Assembly: GCA_965215755.1 (NCBI GenBank)
Contig: OZ244119.1
Location: 4,774,001-4,838,000, forward strand
Length of the DNA stretch: 64,000 nucleotides
Reading direction: 5' to 3'
Source of the DNA: Tectiglobus sp965215755
GTDB taxonomy: Bacteria; Pseudomonadota; Alphaproteobacteria; Rhizobiales; Hyphomicrobiaceae
Shown here: piece by piece, positions 1-7,849 of the stretch
Numbering within the stretch: position 1 is the stretch's first letter
Layout of the letters: every line of letters begins with the position of its first letter
Notes under the pieces: generated by a model
The model's input: the letters and a program-made list of their open reading frames with translations, nothing else
Database searches by the model: none
Told to the model about the DNA's origin: nothing
Program-made: the position numbers and the translations under genes

Positions 1-168
1 GAGATCTCGAATGATCTGATAGCGTTGAGCATGATCGTCCTGCGTACCGTGGCTAAAATTGAGGCGAAAAACATCGACACCGGCGCGAAACAGAGTTTCG
101 ATCTGTTCCGGTGTTGAACTGGCCGGGCCGAGCGTAGCCACAATTTTTGCCCTACGATCACGCTTCAT
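1..168 (-). CDS. pyk: Pyruvate kinase, N-terminal part (runs out of the window)
   Basis: The first 56 residues of a protein are readable on the minus strand from the ATG at 168. The start MKRDRRAKIVATLGPASS followed by a segment containing FRLNFSHG is the classic N-terminus of pyruvate kinase, which makes pyruvate and ATP from phosphoenolpyruvate and ADP in the cytoplasm. Residues RLNFSHG form part of the substrate and metal site of the barrel domain. The rest of the gene lies beyond position 1, so intactness cannot be judged. No other gene of the same strand is close enough to show an operon; the next minus-strand gene (usg) ends about 165 bases upstream. Confidence 0.93.
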   Translation of the reverse strand, partial: MKRDRRAKIVATLGPASSTPEQIETLFRAGVDVFRLNFSHGTQDDHAQRYQIIRDL

Positions 169-332
169 GACGTGCACCTTTCTGTTGGCGAACTCGAATC
201 ATCCATGAGGAGTTAGCCCAGTGCATATAACATGAGTGTGTCGGCCACAGCCAACGCCGAGCCAATTCGCGCAATCCGTTGCGCTTCCTACAATATTTTA
301 CCGAGAACTTTGATTAACCGTAGCCGGGTCAA

Positions 333-602
333 TCAATTCAACCTGAATTCGCCGCTCACCAGTCTCAGTTCTGCAGGACTGATCAGGCCTTTATGGGCCA
401 CAGTTACCCTGTGAAGCTGAGCCTCAATGTTTTCCTGCCAATAAGTCAGGAACTTGTTGATCCTCGGAAAACGCGGATGCACATCATAGCATTGCCATAC
501 GAAACTCTGCAGGAGTGAAGGATGATCCGGCATTCGATAGAGTATCTCTGCCGTTGTCAGACTGTGCCCGCGGAGTTGGGCGGCAAAATTGCGATCTGTC
601 AT
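333..602 (-). CDS. usg: Usg family protein
   Basis: The 89-aa product (MTDRNFAAQLRGHSLTTAEI...) matches the small Usg family of alphaproteobacteria in length and in its hallmark stretch LTTAEILYRMPDHPSLLQSF, ending in GEFRLN. The family was named from a trp-linked open reading frame and has no established biochemical function. The reading frame stays open upstream to 812, but family length and the conserved start favour the ATG at 602. The upstream part looks non-coding. It stands alone, with the membrane-protein gene divergent on the other strand. I am sure of the family and unsure of any role. Confidence 0.88.
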   Translation of the reverse strand: MTDRNFAAQLRGHSLTTAEILYRMPDHPSLLQSFVWQCYDVHPRFPRINKFLTYWQENIEAQLHRVTVAHKGLISPAELRLVSGEFRLN

Positions 603-972
603 GCGCGCTCCTAAGCGATTCTGGTTGACACTCAACCCCAAAATGGTACCGCATAGCGCGCCAGTTACAAGCTTAAAGTTCCGCCAAATCAATATGTTAG
701 CAGCAAGGCCAGTATAGTGCTGCCAGAGTTGACACGCACTCCCCAAAGTTGCCCTGGCAACCGTCAACCCGATGTCCGATTTTGCCTTCTGTAGGAAGCT
801 GAAGCGCACCATATATTGTTAGACCCTGGGGCAGATTGGTGCCGGGCCCGGTTCGCAGGATCTGTCAGCGCCTGTCGAATTCTGCCCGCCGAACTCACGC
901 TACTCGGCCGTATCGCCAGTTGCGGAAGTGCGGTTTCAGCCCGACACGGGTCACGACAAGAGGAGGATGCCA
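603..972. other. Intergenic region between usg and a divergent membrane-protein gene
   Basis: This 370-base stretch separates two divergent genes and presumably holds both promoters. I see no RNA gene, repeat or convincing small gene. The open frames here are the upstream extension of the usg frame and out-of-frame shadows. Confidence 0.5.
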
Positions 973-1362
973 ATGCAGACTTCAATTTATTTGGCGAAAT
1001 TGATCGGTCCGGTCCTTGCACTTGCCGGTGCGGGTTTTCTGCTCAACCGTGCGGCATTTGCAAGGTTCGCAAATGACTTCGTCGGAAATCCGGGTTTTAT
1101 CATGATGTCTGGTTTTCCGGCACTGCTTGTCGGACTGGCCATCGTGAATGCTCACAACATCTGGGTTGCCGACTGGCCGGTGATCATTACTGTTCTCGGT
1201 TGGGCTGCCGTCGCGAGTGGCATACTACGGATCACAATGCCAGACATGCTTCGCCATGTTGGTCGCTCGCTGCTCAATGCGTCATGGTTTATTGTTGCGG
1301 AAGCCATCCTCCTGATTGGTCTTGGCGGTTGGTTGAGCTATGTCGGTTACATCGCGAATTGA
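973..1362 (+). CDS. Small integral membrane protein of unknown function
   Basis: This encodes 129 aa with about four hydrophobic segments (roughly residues 5-25, 40-58, 65-85 and 100-125) linked by short loops, so it is almost certainly an inner-membrane protein. A strong ribosome-binding site, AAGAGGAGG at 958-966, sits six bases before the ATG at 973. A second ATG at 967 is too close to that site, so 973 is the better start. I do not recognise a characterised family and see no catalytic motif. It is followed by the convergent DUF4349-type gene, so it looks monocistronic. Confidence 0.75.
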   Translation: MQTSIYLAKLIGPVLALAGAGFLLNRAAFARFANDFVGNPGFIMMSGFPALLVGLAIVNAHNIWVADWPVIITVLGWAAVASGILRITMPDMLRHVGRSLLNASWFIVAEAILLIGLGGWLSYVGYIAN

Positions 1363-1420
1363 CGAAACTCGTTCGTTGCCACTCAGAACTGGAGTGGCAA
1401 CGCTCTGACACAAGCCCGAA

Positions 1421-2314
1421 CTATCTCCCGTTTTGATCCGCATCCTTGATCATTCGAGCTGCCTTTCCAAACAGGAAGGCTACGACTAACCCGGTGAATG
1501 CCGCGGCTGCCAACACCAGCCACAGTAGGGCGTATGCCTGGGCCGTCCAGGCAAAAGTGGTCAGGAGACGCTTCCACATAGAGATATTGCGGACAATCTG
1601 GTGGCGTGTTTCTGCAAGCAGGACCTTGACGGTGACGAATTCATTCTCGACATCGAAGTCGCCCAGACTGACGCCCAGTGCTTGAATCGATTGTTCGAGA
1701 TTCAGGATCTGTTTTTCCAGCTCCACCATTGCGCCGATGTCGCCTTCGCGCCGCTTCAAATCCATCAACGCCTTGCGGGAAGTTTCAAGTGACTTCCGCT
1801 TAGCCTGAAGATCGCGGTACTCATTCGTTTTGTCCGACTTGTTGATCGTGAGTTCGTGGAGCTTCCCGATCGTCTGAACCTCGGCCACAAATGGATCGAA
1901 TTTCTGAGGATTAACGCCGATTGCCAGCCTAAGAGATCGCGATCGTTTCAGACCTTGTCGTTGTTCGAATTGAATGAGTGCTGAGTTGTTCTTGATCAGC
2001 GAGCGCAGTTTTTTCTCGTCATCCTCGAATTCCAACGTGCGCAGGCCGACATTGGCGACTTTCTCATACTTCTGATCAACACTGCGGAAGGCTGCACCCA
2101 CTTGGGCCGGCTGAAACTTGACCTTGGTGGAAGCGTAGTTCCGCAGCCCCTTGGCGAACGTCCAACCGCCAGATGAAAATGTTTGGAGCATCCCACCGCT
2201 ATGCGGAGGGCGGATCGGCTGCTTGACGTAGCTATAGGCAAATCGAGCGGCAAACAGGGCCAGGAAACCGAGGACAAAGACGATAGCAGTGCGCTTTAGG
2301 GTACGGGCGATCAT
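1421..2314 (-). CDS. DUF4349-type membrane-anchored coiled-coil protein
   Basis: The 297-aa product begins with a hydrophobic anchor (about residues 10-28). A periplasmic domain with a long coiled coil follows (about residues 150-215, with segments such as RDLQAKRKSLETSRKAL), then a second membrane segment near residues 255-282 and a short charged tail. This layout, and the pattern of a domain interrupted by a helical hairpin and ending ENEFVTVKVLLAE, match the DUF4349 family of membrane proteins with unknown function. The start at 2314 puts the anchor directly at the N-terminus. It is a single gene, convergent with the upstream small membrane protein. Confidence 0.72.
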   Translation of the reverse strand: MIARTLKRTAIVFVLGFLALFAARFAYSYVKQPIRPPHSGGMLQTFSSGGWTFAKGLRNYASTKVKFQPAQVGAAFRSVDQKYEKVANVGLRTLEFEDDEKKLRSLIKNNSALIQFEQRQGLKRSRSLRLAIGVNPQKFDPFVAEVQTIGKLHELTINKSDKTNEYRDLQAKRKSLETSRKALMDLKRREGDIGAMVELEKQILNLEQSIQALGVSLGDFDVENEFVTVKVLLAETRHQIVRNISMWKRLLTTFAWTAQAYALLWLVLAAAAFTGLVVAFLFGKAARMIKDADQNGR

Positions 2315-2429
2315 TCGCGGAGCCTTCTGTTGTTGATCCTGGCATCCTTCTGTTTCAGCTGAATAGGGCTGGCGTAAGACCTCTTAGCTCTTGCAAGTTA
2401 CGTCCAATTCCAGCATCTTACGCACATTC

Positions 2430-2520
2430 TGAGGGGCGCCGGGGCACCGGCTGAGATCGTGTTGATGCTTGCACGAGCACCCTTTGAACCTGATCCGGGT
2501 CATGCCGGCGAAGGGACAGG
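2430..2520 (+). promoter_or_regulatory. TPP riboswitch (THI element)
   Basis: The conserved THI-box parts appear in order: GGGGCGCC at 2433-2440, GGCTGAGA at 2449-2456, a variable P3 arm, then CCCTTTGAACCTGATCCGGG (2481-2500), TCATGCCGGCGAAGGGA. This is the thiamine-pyrophosphate aptamer that shuts down thiamine biosynthesis genes when TPP is plentiful. It lies upstream of a YjbR-like gene and thiC, which supports the assignment. GAGGGGC at 2431-2437 is complementary to GCCCCTC at 2531-2537, an alternative pairing that could compete with aptamer folding; that use is inference. Confidence 0.95.
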
Positions 2521-2561
2521 ATGCGTCTTTGCCCCTCCAGACATGACCGCCGTTGTTCGTC

Positions 2562-2598
2562 GCCGTTCGTCCATGGACGACGACGGCAAGCAAGTTTT
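2562..2598 (+). terminator. Candidate riboswitch expression platform (terminator-like hairpin)
   Basis: GCCGTTCGTCC at 2562-2572 can fold back onto GGACGACGACGGC at 2575-2587 with small bulges, and TTTT follows at 2595-2598. Its place between the TPP aptamer and the first coding region suggests that it is the regulated attenuator. The T-run is short and eight bases away from the stem, so translational control is an alternative. Confidence 0.45.
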
Positions 2599-2629
2599 GA
2601 GCTGGTGTGGATGCCGATGAGGGCTTGGT

Positions 2630-3013
2630 GTGACAGCTGACGAGTTCAACACATTCTGTGGCCGTCTTGATCACACAAGTCACGTGATTCAATGGGGTGG
2701 CGCGCATGTCTGGAAGGTTGCGGGGAAGGTATTCGCGATCGGCGGTTGGAACGATGACGACTATCTGTTCGTCACATTCAAGACCTCAGAGATGAGCTAC
2801 GAGCTACTCAAAGAGCAAGATGGTTTGCGTCCGGCGCCCTATCTAGCATCTCGCGGCATGAAATGGATACAGCGCACCAGCCCCGCCACTTTGGATGATC
2901 AGGACCTGCAGGATTACATCAAAGAGAGTTACCGACTTGTCTCGCTCGGGTTACCGAAGAAGACGCAACGTGAACTTGGCCTCAACGAATATAGTCAAAC
3001 TGCTAACGCCTAA
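2630..3013 (+). CDS. MmcQ/YjbR family protein in the TPP-riboswitch operon
   Basis: The 127-aa product has the YjbR/MmcQ fold signature: an opening helix (TADEFNTFCGRL), then KVAGKVFAIGG, an LFVTFKTS strand, the LLKEQDGLRPAPYL segment, and a C-terminal LVSLGLPKKTQRELG. Members are small DNA-binding-like proteins of unclear function, often called CyaY-like in fold. The start is the GTG at 2630, because an in-frame stop at 2618-2620 leaves no alternative and TGAGGG precedes it. It lies between the riboswitch and thiC, 23 bases before thiC, so it should be co-transcribed and TPP-controlled. That context is unusual for the family. Confidence 0.8.
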   Translation: MTADEFNTFCGRLDHTSHVIQWGGAHVWKVAGKVFAIGGWNDDDYLFVTFKTSEMSYELLKEQDGLRPAPYLASRGMKWIQRTSPATLDDQDLQDYIKESYRLVSLGLPKKTQRELGLNEYSQTANA

Positions 3014-3036
3014 GTTAGGCGAGGGAGAGAAGCACT

Positions 3037-4926
3037 ATGAACAAGATGACCCGCCCGGGAGAAATGCAAACACCGGAAGTTACCACCGGTCCCATTATAG
3101 GCAGCCACAAAGTCTATTCAGCGCCGGATGGCCATCCAGATGTGCAGGTGCCGTTCCGCGAAATTCCATTGCACGAGTCATCCGGCGAACCACCATTCTG
3201 GGTTTATGATCCATCAGGGCCATACACTGAGACAGACGCCAATATCGACGTCGAAGCCGGCCTGCCACGAATAAGAGAAGCCTGGATCAAAGAGCGCGGC
3301 AATGTCGAAGCCTACGAGGGCCGCGATATCAAGCCTGAAGACAATGGCAACGTCGCGGGGAAGCATCTGGCGCGCGAGTTTCCGAACAAGCCGCAGCCGA
3401 TGCGCGCGCTCTCGGCGGACCAACCGATCACGCAGCTGGAGTATGCACGCGCCGGCATCATTACCAAGGAAATGGTCTACATCGCGCACCGCGAGAACAT
3501 CGGCCGCAAGGAAGCACTTGCCCGCGCCAAAGCTGCGATGAATGACGGCGAGAGCTTTGGTGCTGCGTTGCCGGAGTTCGTCACGCCGGAGTTCGTCCGC
3601 GATGAGGTCGCCAGCGGGCGTGCCGTGATCCCGGCGAACATCAACCATACGGAACTTGAGCCCCAGATCATCGGGCGCAACTTCCTTGTTAAGATCAACG
3701 CCAATATTGGCAACTCAGCTGTTTCTTCATCTGTCGAGGAAGAAGTCGACAAGATGGTGTGGGCGATCCGTTGGGGTGCCGACACGGTGATGGATCTGTC
3801 GACGGGCCGTAACATTCACAATACGCGAGAATGGATTCTACGAAACTCGCCAGTGCCAATCGGGACCGTTCCGATTTATCAAGCGCTTGAAAAGGTCGAT
3901 GGTGACCCCGACAAACTCGACTGGGAAGTCTACAAAGACACCCTTATCGAGCAGTGTGAGCAGGGCGTCGATTACTTTACGATCCATGCCGGTGTTCGCC
4001 TCGCCTACGTCCCACTGTCAGCACATCGCGTGACGGGTATCGTCTCGCGCGGTGGCTCGATCATGGCCAAGTGGTGCCTCAGCCGTCACAAGGAAAGTTT
4101 CCTCTACGAACGCTTTGATGAGATCTGCGATATCATGCGCCAGTATGATGTCACCTTCTCGCTTGGTGACGGACTGCGCCCGGGCTCGATTGCTGATGCC
4201 AACGACCGGGCCCAGTTTGCAGAGCTTGAGACTCTTGGCGAGCTGACCAAAGTGGCCTGGGACAAGGGCTGTCAGGTTATGATCGAAGGCCCCGGCCACG
4301 TTCCGATGCACAAGATCAAAGTCAACATGGACAAGCAGTTGAAGGAGTGCGGGGAAGCACCTTTCTATACGCTCGGGCCTTTAACGACGGACATCGCGCC
4401 CGGCTACGACCATATCACGTCCGGCATTGGCGCGGCCATGATCGGCTGGTTTGGCACAGCGATGCTATGCTATGTGACGCCGAAAGAGCACCTGGGCCTG
4501 CCGAACCGGGATGACGTGAAGTATGGCGTCATTACCTACAAGATTGCGGCCCATGCTGCTGACTTGGCGAAAGGCCATCCAGGTGCGCAATTGCGTGACG
4601 ATGCGCTGTCGCGTGCACGGTTCGAGTTCCGTTGGGAAGACCAGTTCAATCTGGGCCTTGATCCCGATACTGCACGATCAATGCACGACGAAACCCTGCC
4701 GAAGGAAGCTCACAAGGTAGCGCATTTCTGTTCGATGTGTGGCCCCAAGTTCTGCTCGATGAAAATCACGCAGGACGTACGAGACTACGCGGCAACATTG
4801 AATGATCCGCAATACCAGGAAGCCACCGAAGGCATGGCCGAGATGAGCCGAAAGTTCAATGAAATGGGCGGTCAGGTCTATCTCGATGCCGAGAAGGTCA
4901 AAGAATCGAACAAAGATCTCGGATAA
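3037..4926 (+). CDS. thiC: Phosphomethylpyrimidine synthase ThiC
   Basis: ThiC is a radical-SAM enzyme that rearranges aminoimidazole ribotide into hydroxymethylpyrimidine phosphate, the pyrimidine half of thiamine. The 629-aa protein has the normal family length and strongly conserved blocks such as INANIGNS, GADTVMDLSTG and MIEGPGHVPMHKI. The C-terminal cluster-binding motif CX2CX4C is complete at C565, C568 and C573. The start at 3037 follows GAGGGAGAG. The gene lies behind the TPP riboswitch and the YjbR-like gene. No thiO, thiS, thiG or thiE follows, so the rest of the pathway must be elsewhere. Confidence 0.98.
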   Translation: MNKMTRPGEMQTPEVTTGPIIGSHKVYSAPDGHPDVQVPFREIPLHESSGEPPFWVYDPSGPYTETDANIDVEAGLPRIREAWIKERGNVEAYEGRDIKPEDNGNVAGKHLAREFPNKPQPMRALSADQPITQLEYARAGIITKEMVYIAHRENIGRKEALARAKAAMNDGESFGAALPEFVTPEFVRDEVASGRAVIPANINHTELEPQIIGRNFLVKINANIGNSAVSSSVEEEVDKMVWAIRWGADTVMDLSTGRNIHNTREWILRNSPVPIGTVPIYQALEKVDGDPDKLDWEVYKDTLIEQCEQGVDYFTIHAGVRLAYVPLSAHRVTGIVSRGGSIMAKWCLSRHKESFLYERFDEICDIMRQYDVTFSLGDGLRPGSIADANDRAQFAELETLGELTKVAWDKGCQVMIEGPGHVPMHKIKVNMDKQLKECGEAPFYTLGPLTTDIAPGYDHITSGIGAAMIGWFGTAMLCYVTPKEHLGLPNRDDVKYGVITYKIAAHAADLAKGHPGAQLRDDALSRARFEFRWEDQFNLGLDPDTARSMHDETLPKEAHKVAHFCSMCGPKFCSMKITQDVRDYAATLNDPQYQEATEGMAEMSRKFNEMGGQVYLDAEKVKESNKDLG

Positions 4927-5011
4927 GACTTCTTGCGTGGGGGCTTCCAAGCCGGGCGCTCCCACGCTAAGCCACATCCTCCAGCCAAGTCATCCCACCC
5001 ACCTGAAGTCG

Positions 5012-5713
5012 ATGTCCTTCAAGCCAACGAAATTGTCCTGGCGGGAGCGCAACTTCCAGCGCAAATCATTTCGCAAACAAAGCCATCCCGACATTGCAAC
5101 ACCGTCGACATGGCGTCCATTTTCCGGGCCCGAGGAAGAACAGGAGTTCCTTCTCCGGTTGAGCGAAACGATTGCCTGGTGCCACATTGGCGGGCGGTCA
5201 GACGCACCACAAACCTCTCTCAGACGCCTTGCGAACGGCCGCTCCGCAATTTGCTCAGGCCGGCACGCGGTTTTTGATACCGCGGAAGAGCGACGCCAGT
5301 TGTTGACGCGCAACGGTTTTTCGTACGTCCATCCTGCTGCACAGCGCGAAAGCGGTGCACTCGTTGTTTATTATCCCGAGCGCAACGCCGAGACCGGTAG
5401 TGCGGCTGCCCACTCTGAAGCGCTATTCGATGACGACGACGCGCCCCCGACCGACACGTGGGTGTGGTGGGTCGATGATCAGCGCATTACTTCAGATGAG
5501 GACGGCTTTCTCTCGATCACTGATGCGAGCTTTGTCATTGCTTGGATCCCGACCGAGCTCATAGACTTGGCGACAGACGGCGTATTACACAGTTCTGATC
5601 ACTTGCTTTGGTTCGACGATCTACAGCATCCAATGAAAGCACTTATCGACCAGGTACTGAGCGCAAATGAACAACGAGAGCTTCGCGCTCCAATCGACGA
5701 CGTCAAAGACTGA
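5012..5713 (+). CDS. Conserved-looking protein of unknown function
   Basis: This encodes about 233 aa from the ATG at 5012; the frame is open upstream into thiC, but that part reads like thiC shadow. The N-terminus is basic (MSFKPTKLSWRERNFQRKSFRK). The body holds SETIAWCHIGGR, an acidic stretch DDDDAPPTDTW, and WVWWVDDQRI. There is no signal peptide or membrane segment, so the product is probably cytoplasmic. I recognise no family. It lies 86 bases after thiC without an obvious terminator, so it may be read from the riboswitch-controlled transcript. Confidence 0.65.
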   Translation: MSFKPTKLSWRERNFQRKSFRKQSHPDIATPSTWRPFSGPEEEQEFLLRLSETIAWCHIGGRSDAPQTSLRRLANGRSAICSGRHAVFDTAEERRQLLTRNGFSYVHPAAQRESGALVVYYPERNAETGSAAAHSEALFDDDDAPPTDTWVWWVDDQRITSDEDGFLSITDASFVIAWIPTELIDLATDGVLHSSDHLLWFDDLQHPMKALIDQVLSANEQRELRAPIDDVKD

Positions 5714-6043
5714 TGTGGTGATTCTATCCCGGACCATCGCGCCACAGTTCAACACCCACTCATTATTTTTTTCTAATCCGATGCATTCGCGTCCTGGCGG
5801 CAACCGGAAGCATGATTTCTCAGATTACATTCACCTTGAACAACAGGACGTTAGCGTGAAAAACGCCCGGCCGTGAGATTTCGTGGGAGTTGCTTGCTTA
5901 GCTTCACCTCTCAGCTGCGATCTCCTCTGCAACGACGGTGCGACTGTTGCCAAATGTTACATTGGTCGTCATGCTCGATTGTTGCGGTCTGCTGAATATC
6001 AACTTCGGCGATCAGAAAATGAGGCCGATCTGGGGAGGAAACC
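5714..6043 (+). other. Upstream region of the BCCT transporter gene
   Basis: These 330 bases hold no gene I can support. The only clear signal is the ribosome-binding site GGGGAGG at 6032-6038, which fixes the GTG start of the transporter at 6044. A promoter is expected but not identified. Confidence 0.5.
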
Positions 6044-7612
6044 GTGTCTACGACCGATAATAAAGAGACTACCGAATACCAAATGGGGAGCGACAATATC
6101 CGACCGTTCGGGTTGGATATTCATAACCCCGTGTTCGTTGTATCGGCGGGGATGATCATTCTCTTCGTGATCCTCGCACTGTCATTCCAAAAAGAGTCAG
6201 CCGAGTTTTTTGGTTGGCTGCGCCCGTTTCTGACAAAACAGTTCGACTGGTTCCTCGTTCTCTCGGTCGACATCATGACGCTGTTCTGCCTGGCATTGAT
6301 CATATTGCCGGTTGGCTCAGTGAGAATTGGCGGAAAAGACGCCAAGCCTGACTATTCGTACGCGGGCTGGATTGCGATGATGTTCGCAGCCGGCATTGGC
6401 ATCGGCCTGCTGTTCTTTGGCGTGCTTGAGCCGGTGTACTACAATTTCGCTGAGAATGGCGCAGCCCGGCCGCTTAACATTGATATTACCCAACCGGGCA
6501 ATGAATACATCGGCGTCGTAGGAACAATACATCACTGGGGATTGGAAGGCTGGGCTGTCTATGCCGTCGTCGGCCTGACACTGGCAATCTTCTGCTACAA
6601 CAAGGGCCTGCCGCTGACGCTGCGCTCCGCTTTCTATCCCGTGCTCGGCGATCGGATCTGGGGCTGGCCAGGCCACGTCATCGACACGCTGGCTGTTTTT
6701 GCCACGCTGTTCGGTTTGACAACGTCACTCGGACTTGGTGCTCAACAGGTCGCCGCGGGTCTGAATGAAGTGTTTGGCATTGAGCCAACGAACACAGTCA
6801 CAGTTCTACTGATTATTGGTATCACTTTGATCGCTCTTGGCTCGGTTCTGATGGGCATGGACAAGGGTGTCAAGCGGCTCTCCGAGATCAACATGATCAT
6901 GGCAGTTGGCCTGTTTATCTTCGTGATCATTATGACCGGTGTGGTTGATGCTGCCACCCGATACTTCAGCACGATGGTGCAGTACGTGACCCTGTTGCCG
7001 GCCCTGTCGAACCCATTCGGGCGTGAAGACACCAGCTACTTCCATGGCTGGACAACCTTCTATTGGGCCTGGTGGATTGCGTGGAGCCCGTTCGTTGGGA
7101 TGTTCATTGCGCGCATCTCCAAGGGACGAACAGTCCGTGAGTTTGTTCTCTGCGCCCTGATTGCTCCGACACTTGTCTGCGCACTTTGGATGTCCACATT
7201 CGGTGGTGCAGCCATCGACATGCTGAATGCGGGCGGTGCAGCTGGTGTCAAGGAAACCGTGATCGATAGTTACAAGCCAGAAGGTGCGCTGTTCGGCTTC
7301 CTCAAGGAATTGCCGTTCTATAACTTCGTTGCGCCACTCGCGCTGGTTCTGATTGTGATCTTCTTCGTCACGTCGTCTGACAGCGGATCACTAGTTATCG
7401 ATACGATCACTGCCGGCGGTAAAATGGATGCACCTGTTATCCAGCGGATCTTCTGGTGCACGCTGGAAGGCTTGGTTGCTATTGCGCTGTTGCTCGGTGG
7501 TGGTCTGGCAGCCTTGCAGGGCGCGGCCGTGTCGACGGGTATACCGTTTACGTTCGTGGTCTTAGCCATGTGCTACACGGTTTATCGAGCGCTGCTAACA
7601 GAGGAACGTTAG
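6044..7612 (+). CDS. BCCT family betaine/carnitine/choline-type transporter
   Basis: The 522-aa inner-membrane protein carries the BCCT hallmarks: AAGIGIGLLFFGVLEPVYY near residues 109-127 (glycine-rich helix), FYWAWWIAWSPFVGMFIARISKGRT near residues 340-365 (tryptophan box), and FFVTSSDSGSLVID later. Carriers of this family take up quaternary ammonium compounds or dimethylsulfoniopropionate with Na+ or H+, usually for osmoprotection or catabolism; the exact substrate cannot be read here. Both tails are short, so the large regulatory C-terminus seen in some osmosensors is absent. The start is GTG at 6044. Two strong hairpins follow the gene. Confidence 0.92.
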   Translation: MSTTDNKETTEYQMGSDNIRPFGLDIHNPVFVVSAGMIILFVILALSFQKESAEFFGWLRPFLTKQFDWFLVLSVDIMTLFCLALIILPVGSVRIGGKDAKPDYSYAGWIAMMFAAGIGIGLLFFGVLEPVYYNFAENGAARPLNIDITQPGNEYIGVVGTIHHWGLEGWAVYAVVGLTLAIFCYNKGLPLTLRSAFYPVLGDRIWGWPGHVIDTLAVFATLFGLTTSLGLGAQQVAAGLNEVFGIEPTNTVTVLLIIGITLIALGSVLMGMDKGVKRLSEINMIMAVGLFIFVIIMTGVVDAATRYFSTMVQYVTLLPALSNPFGREDTSYFHGWTTFYWAWWIAWSPFVGMFIARISKGRTVREFVLCALIAPTLVCALWMSTFGGAAIDMLNAGGAAGVKETVIDSYKPEGALFGFLKELPFYNFVAPLALVLIVIFFVTSSDSGSLVIDTITAGGKMDAPVIQRIFWCTLEGLVAIALLLGGGLAALQGAAVSTGIPFTFVVLAMCYTVYRALLTEER

Positions 7613-7624
7613 CCTTGAATCAAG

Positions 7625-7669
7625 GCGCGACAAGTTGGACGCCCTTATGATGCGTTCGACTTGTCGCGC
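7625..7669. terminator. Long hairpin just after the BCCT gene
   Basis: GCGCGACAAGT at 7625-7635 is a perfect inverted match to ACTTGTCGCGC at 7659-7669. The stem can be extended inward by seven more pairs including two G-T wobbles. It begins 13 bases after the stop codon and has no T-run, so it may protect the 3' end of the mRNA or help stop transcription. Confidence 0.55.
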
Positions 7670-7775
7670 AAAGATGATCAACACCTAAAAGAGGTAGAGC
7701 AACGACAAGGCTTCTCTGAATGTCGACCAAAGGCCCGAGGAGCAATGCCACTCCTGATTAGGTGTCAAACAAGAG

Positions 7776-7806
7776 AAAGCCCCGGCCAGATGGACCGGGG
7801 CTTTTT
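7776..7806. terminator. Bidirectional intrinsic terminator
   Basis: AAAGCCCCGG (7776-7785) pairs with CCGGGGCTTT (7795-7804) around a nine-base loop, flanked by A-run and T-run, so it works in both directions. It serves the BCCT gene on the plus strand and the convergent Pro-rich protein gene on the minus strand. Confidence 0.9.
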
Positions 7807-7849
7807 CTATTGGGTTCTTGTCTTCGTGGCAGGTCTTACACCTCTGGGT

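Noticed and set aside
333..812. 159-aa version of the Usg frame
   Set aside because: The first 70 codons do not resemble the family; the Usg protein begins at 602.
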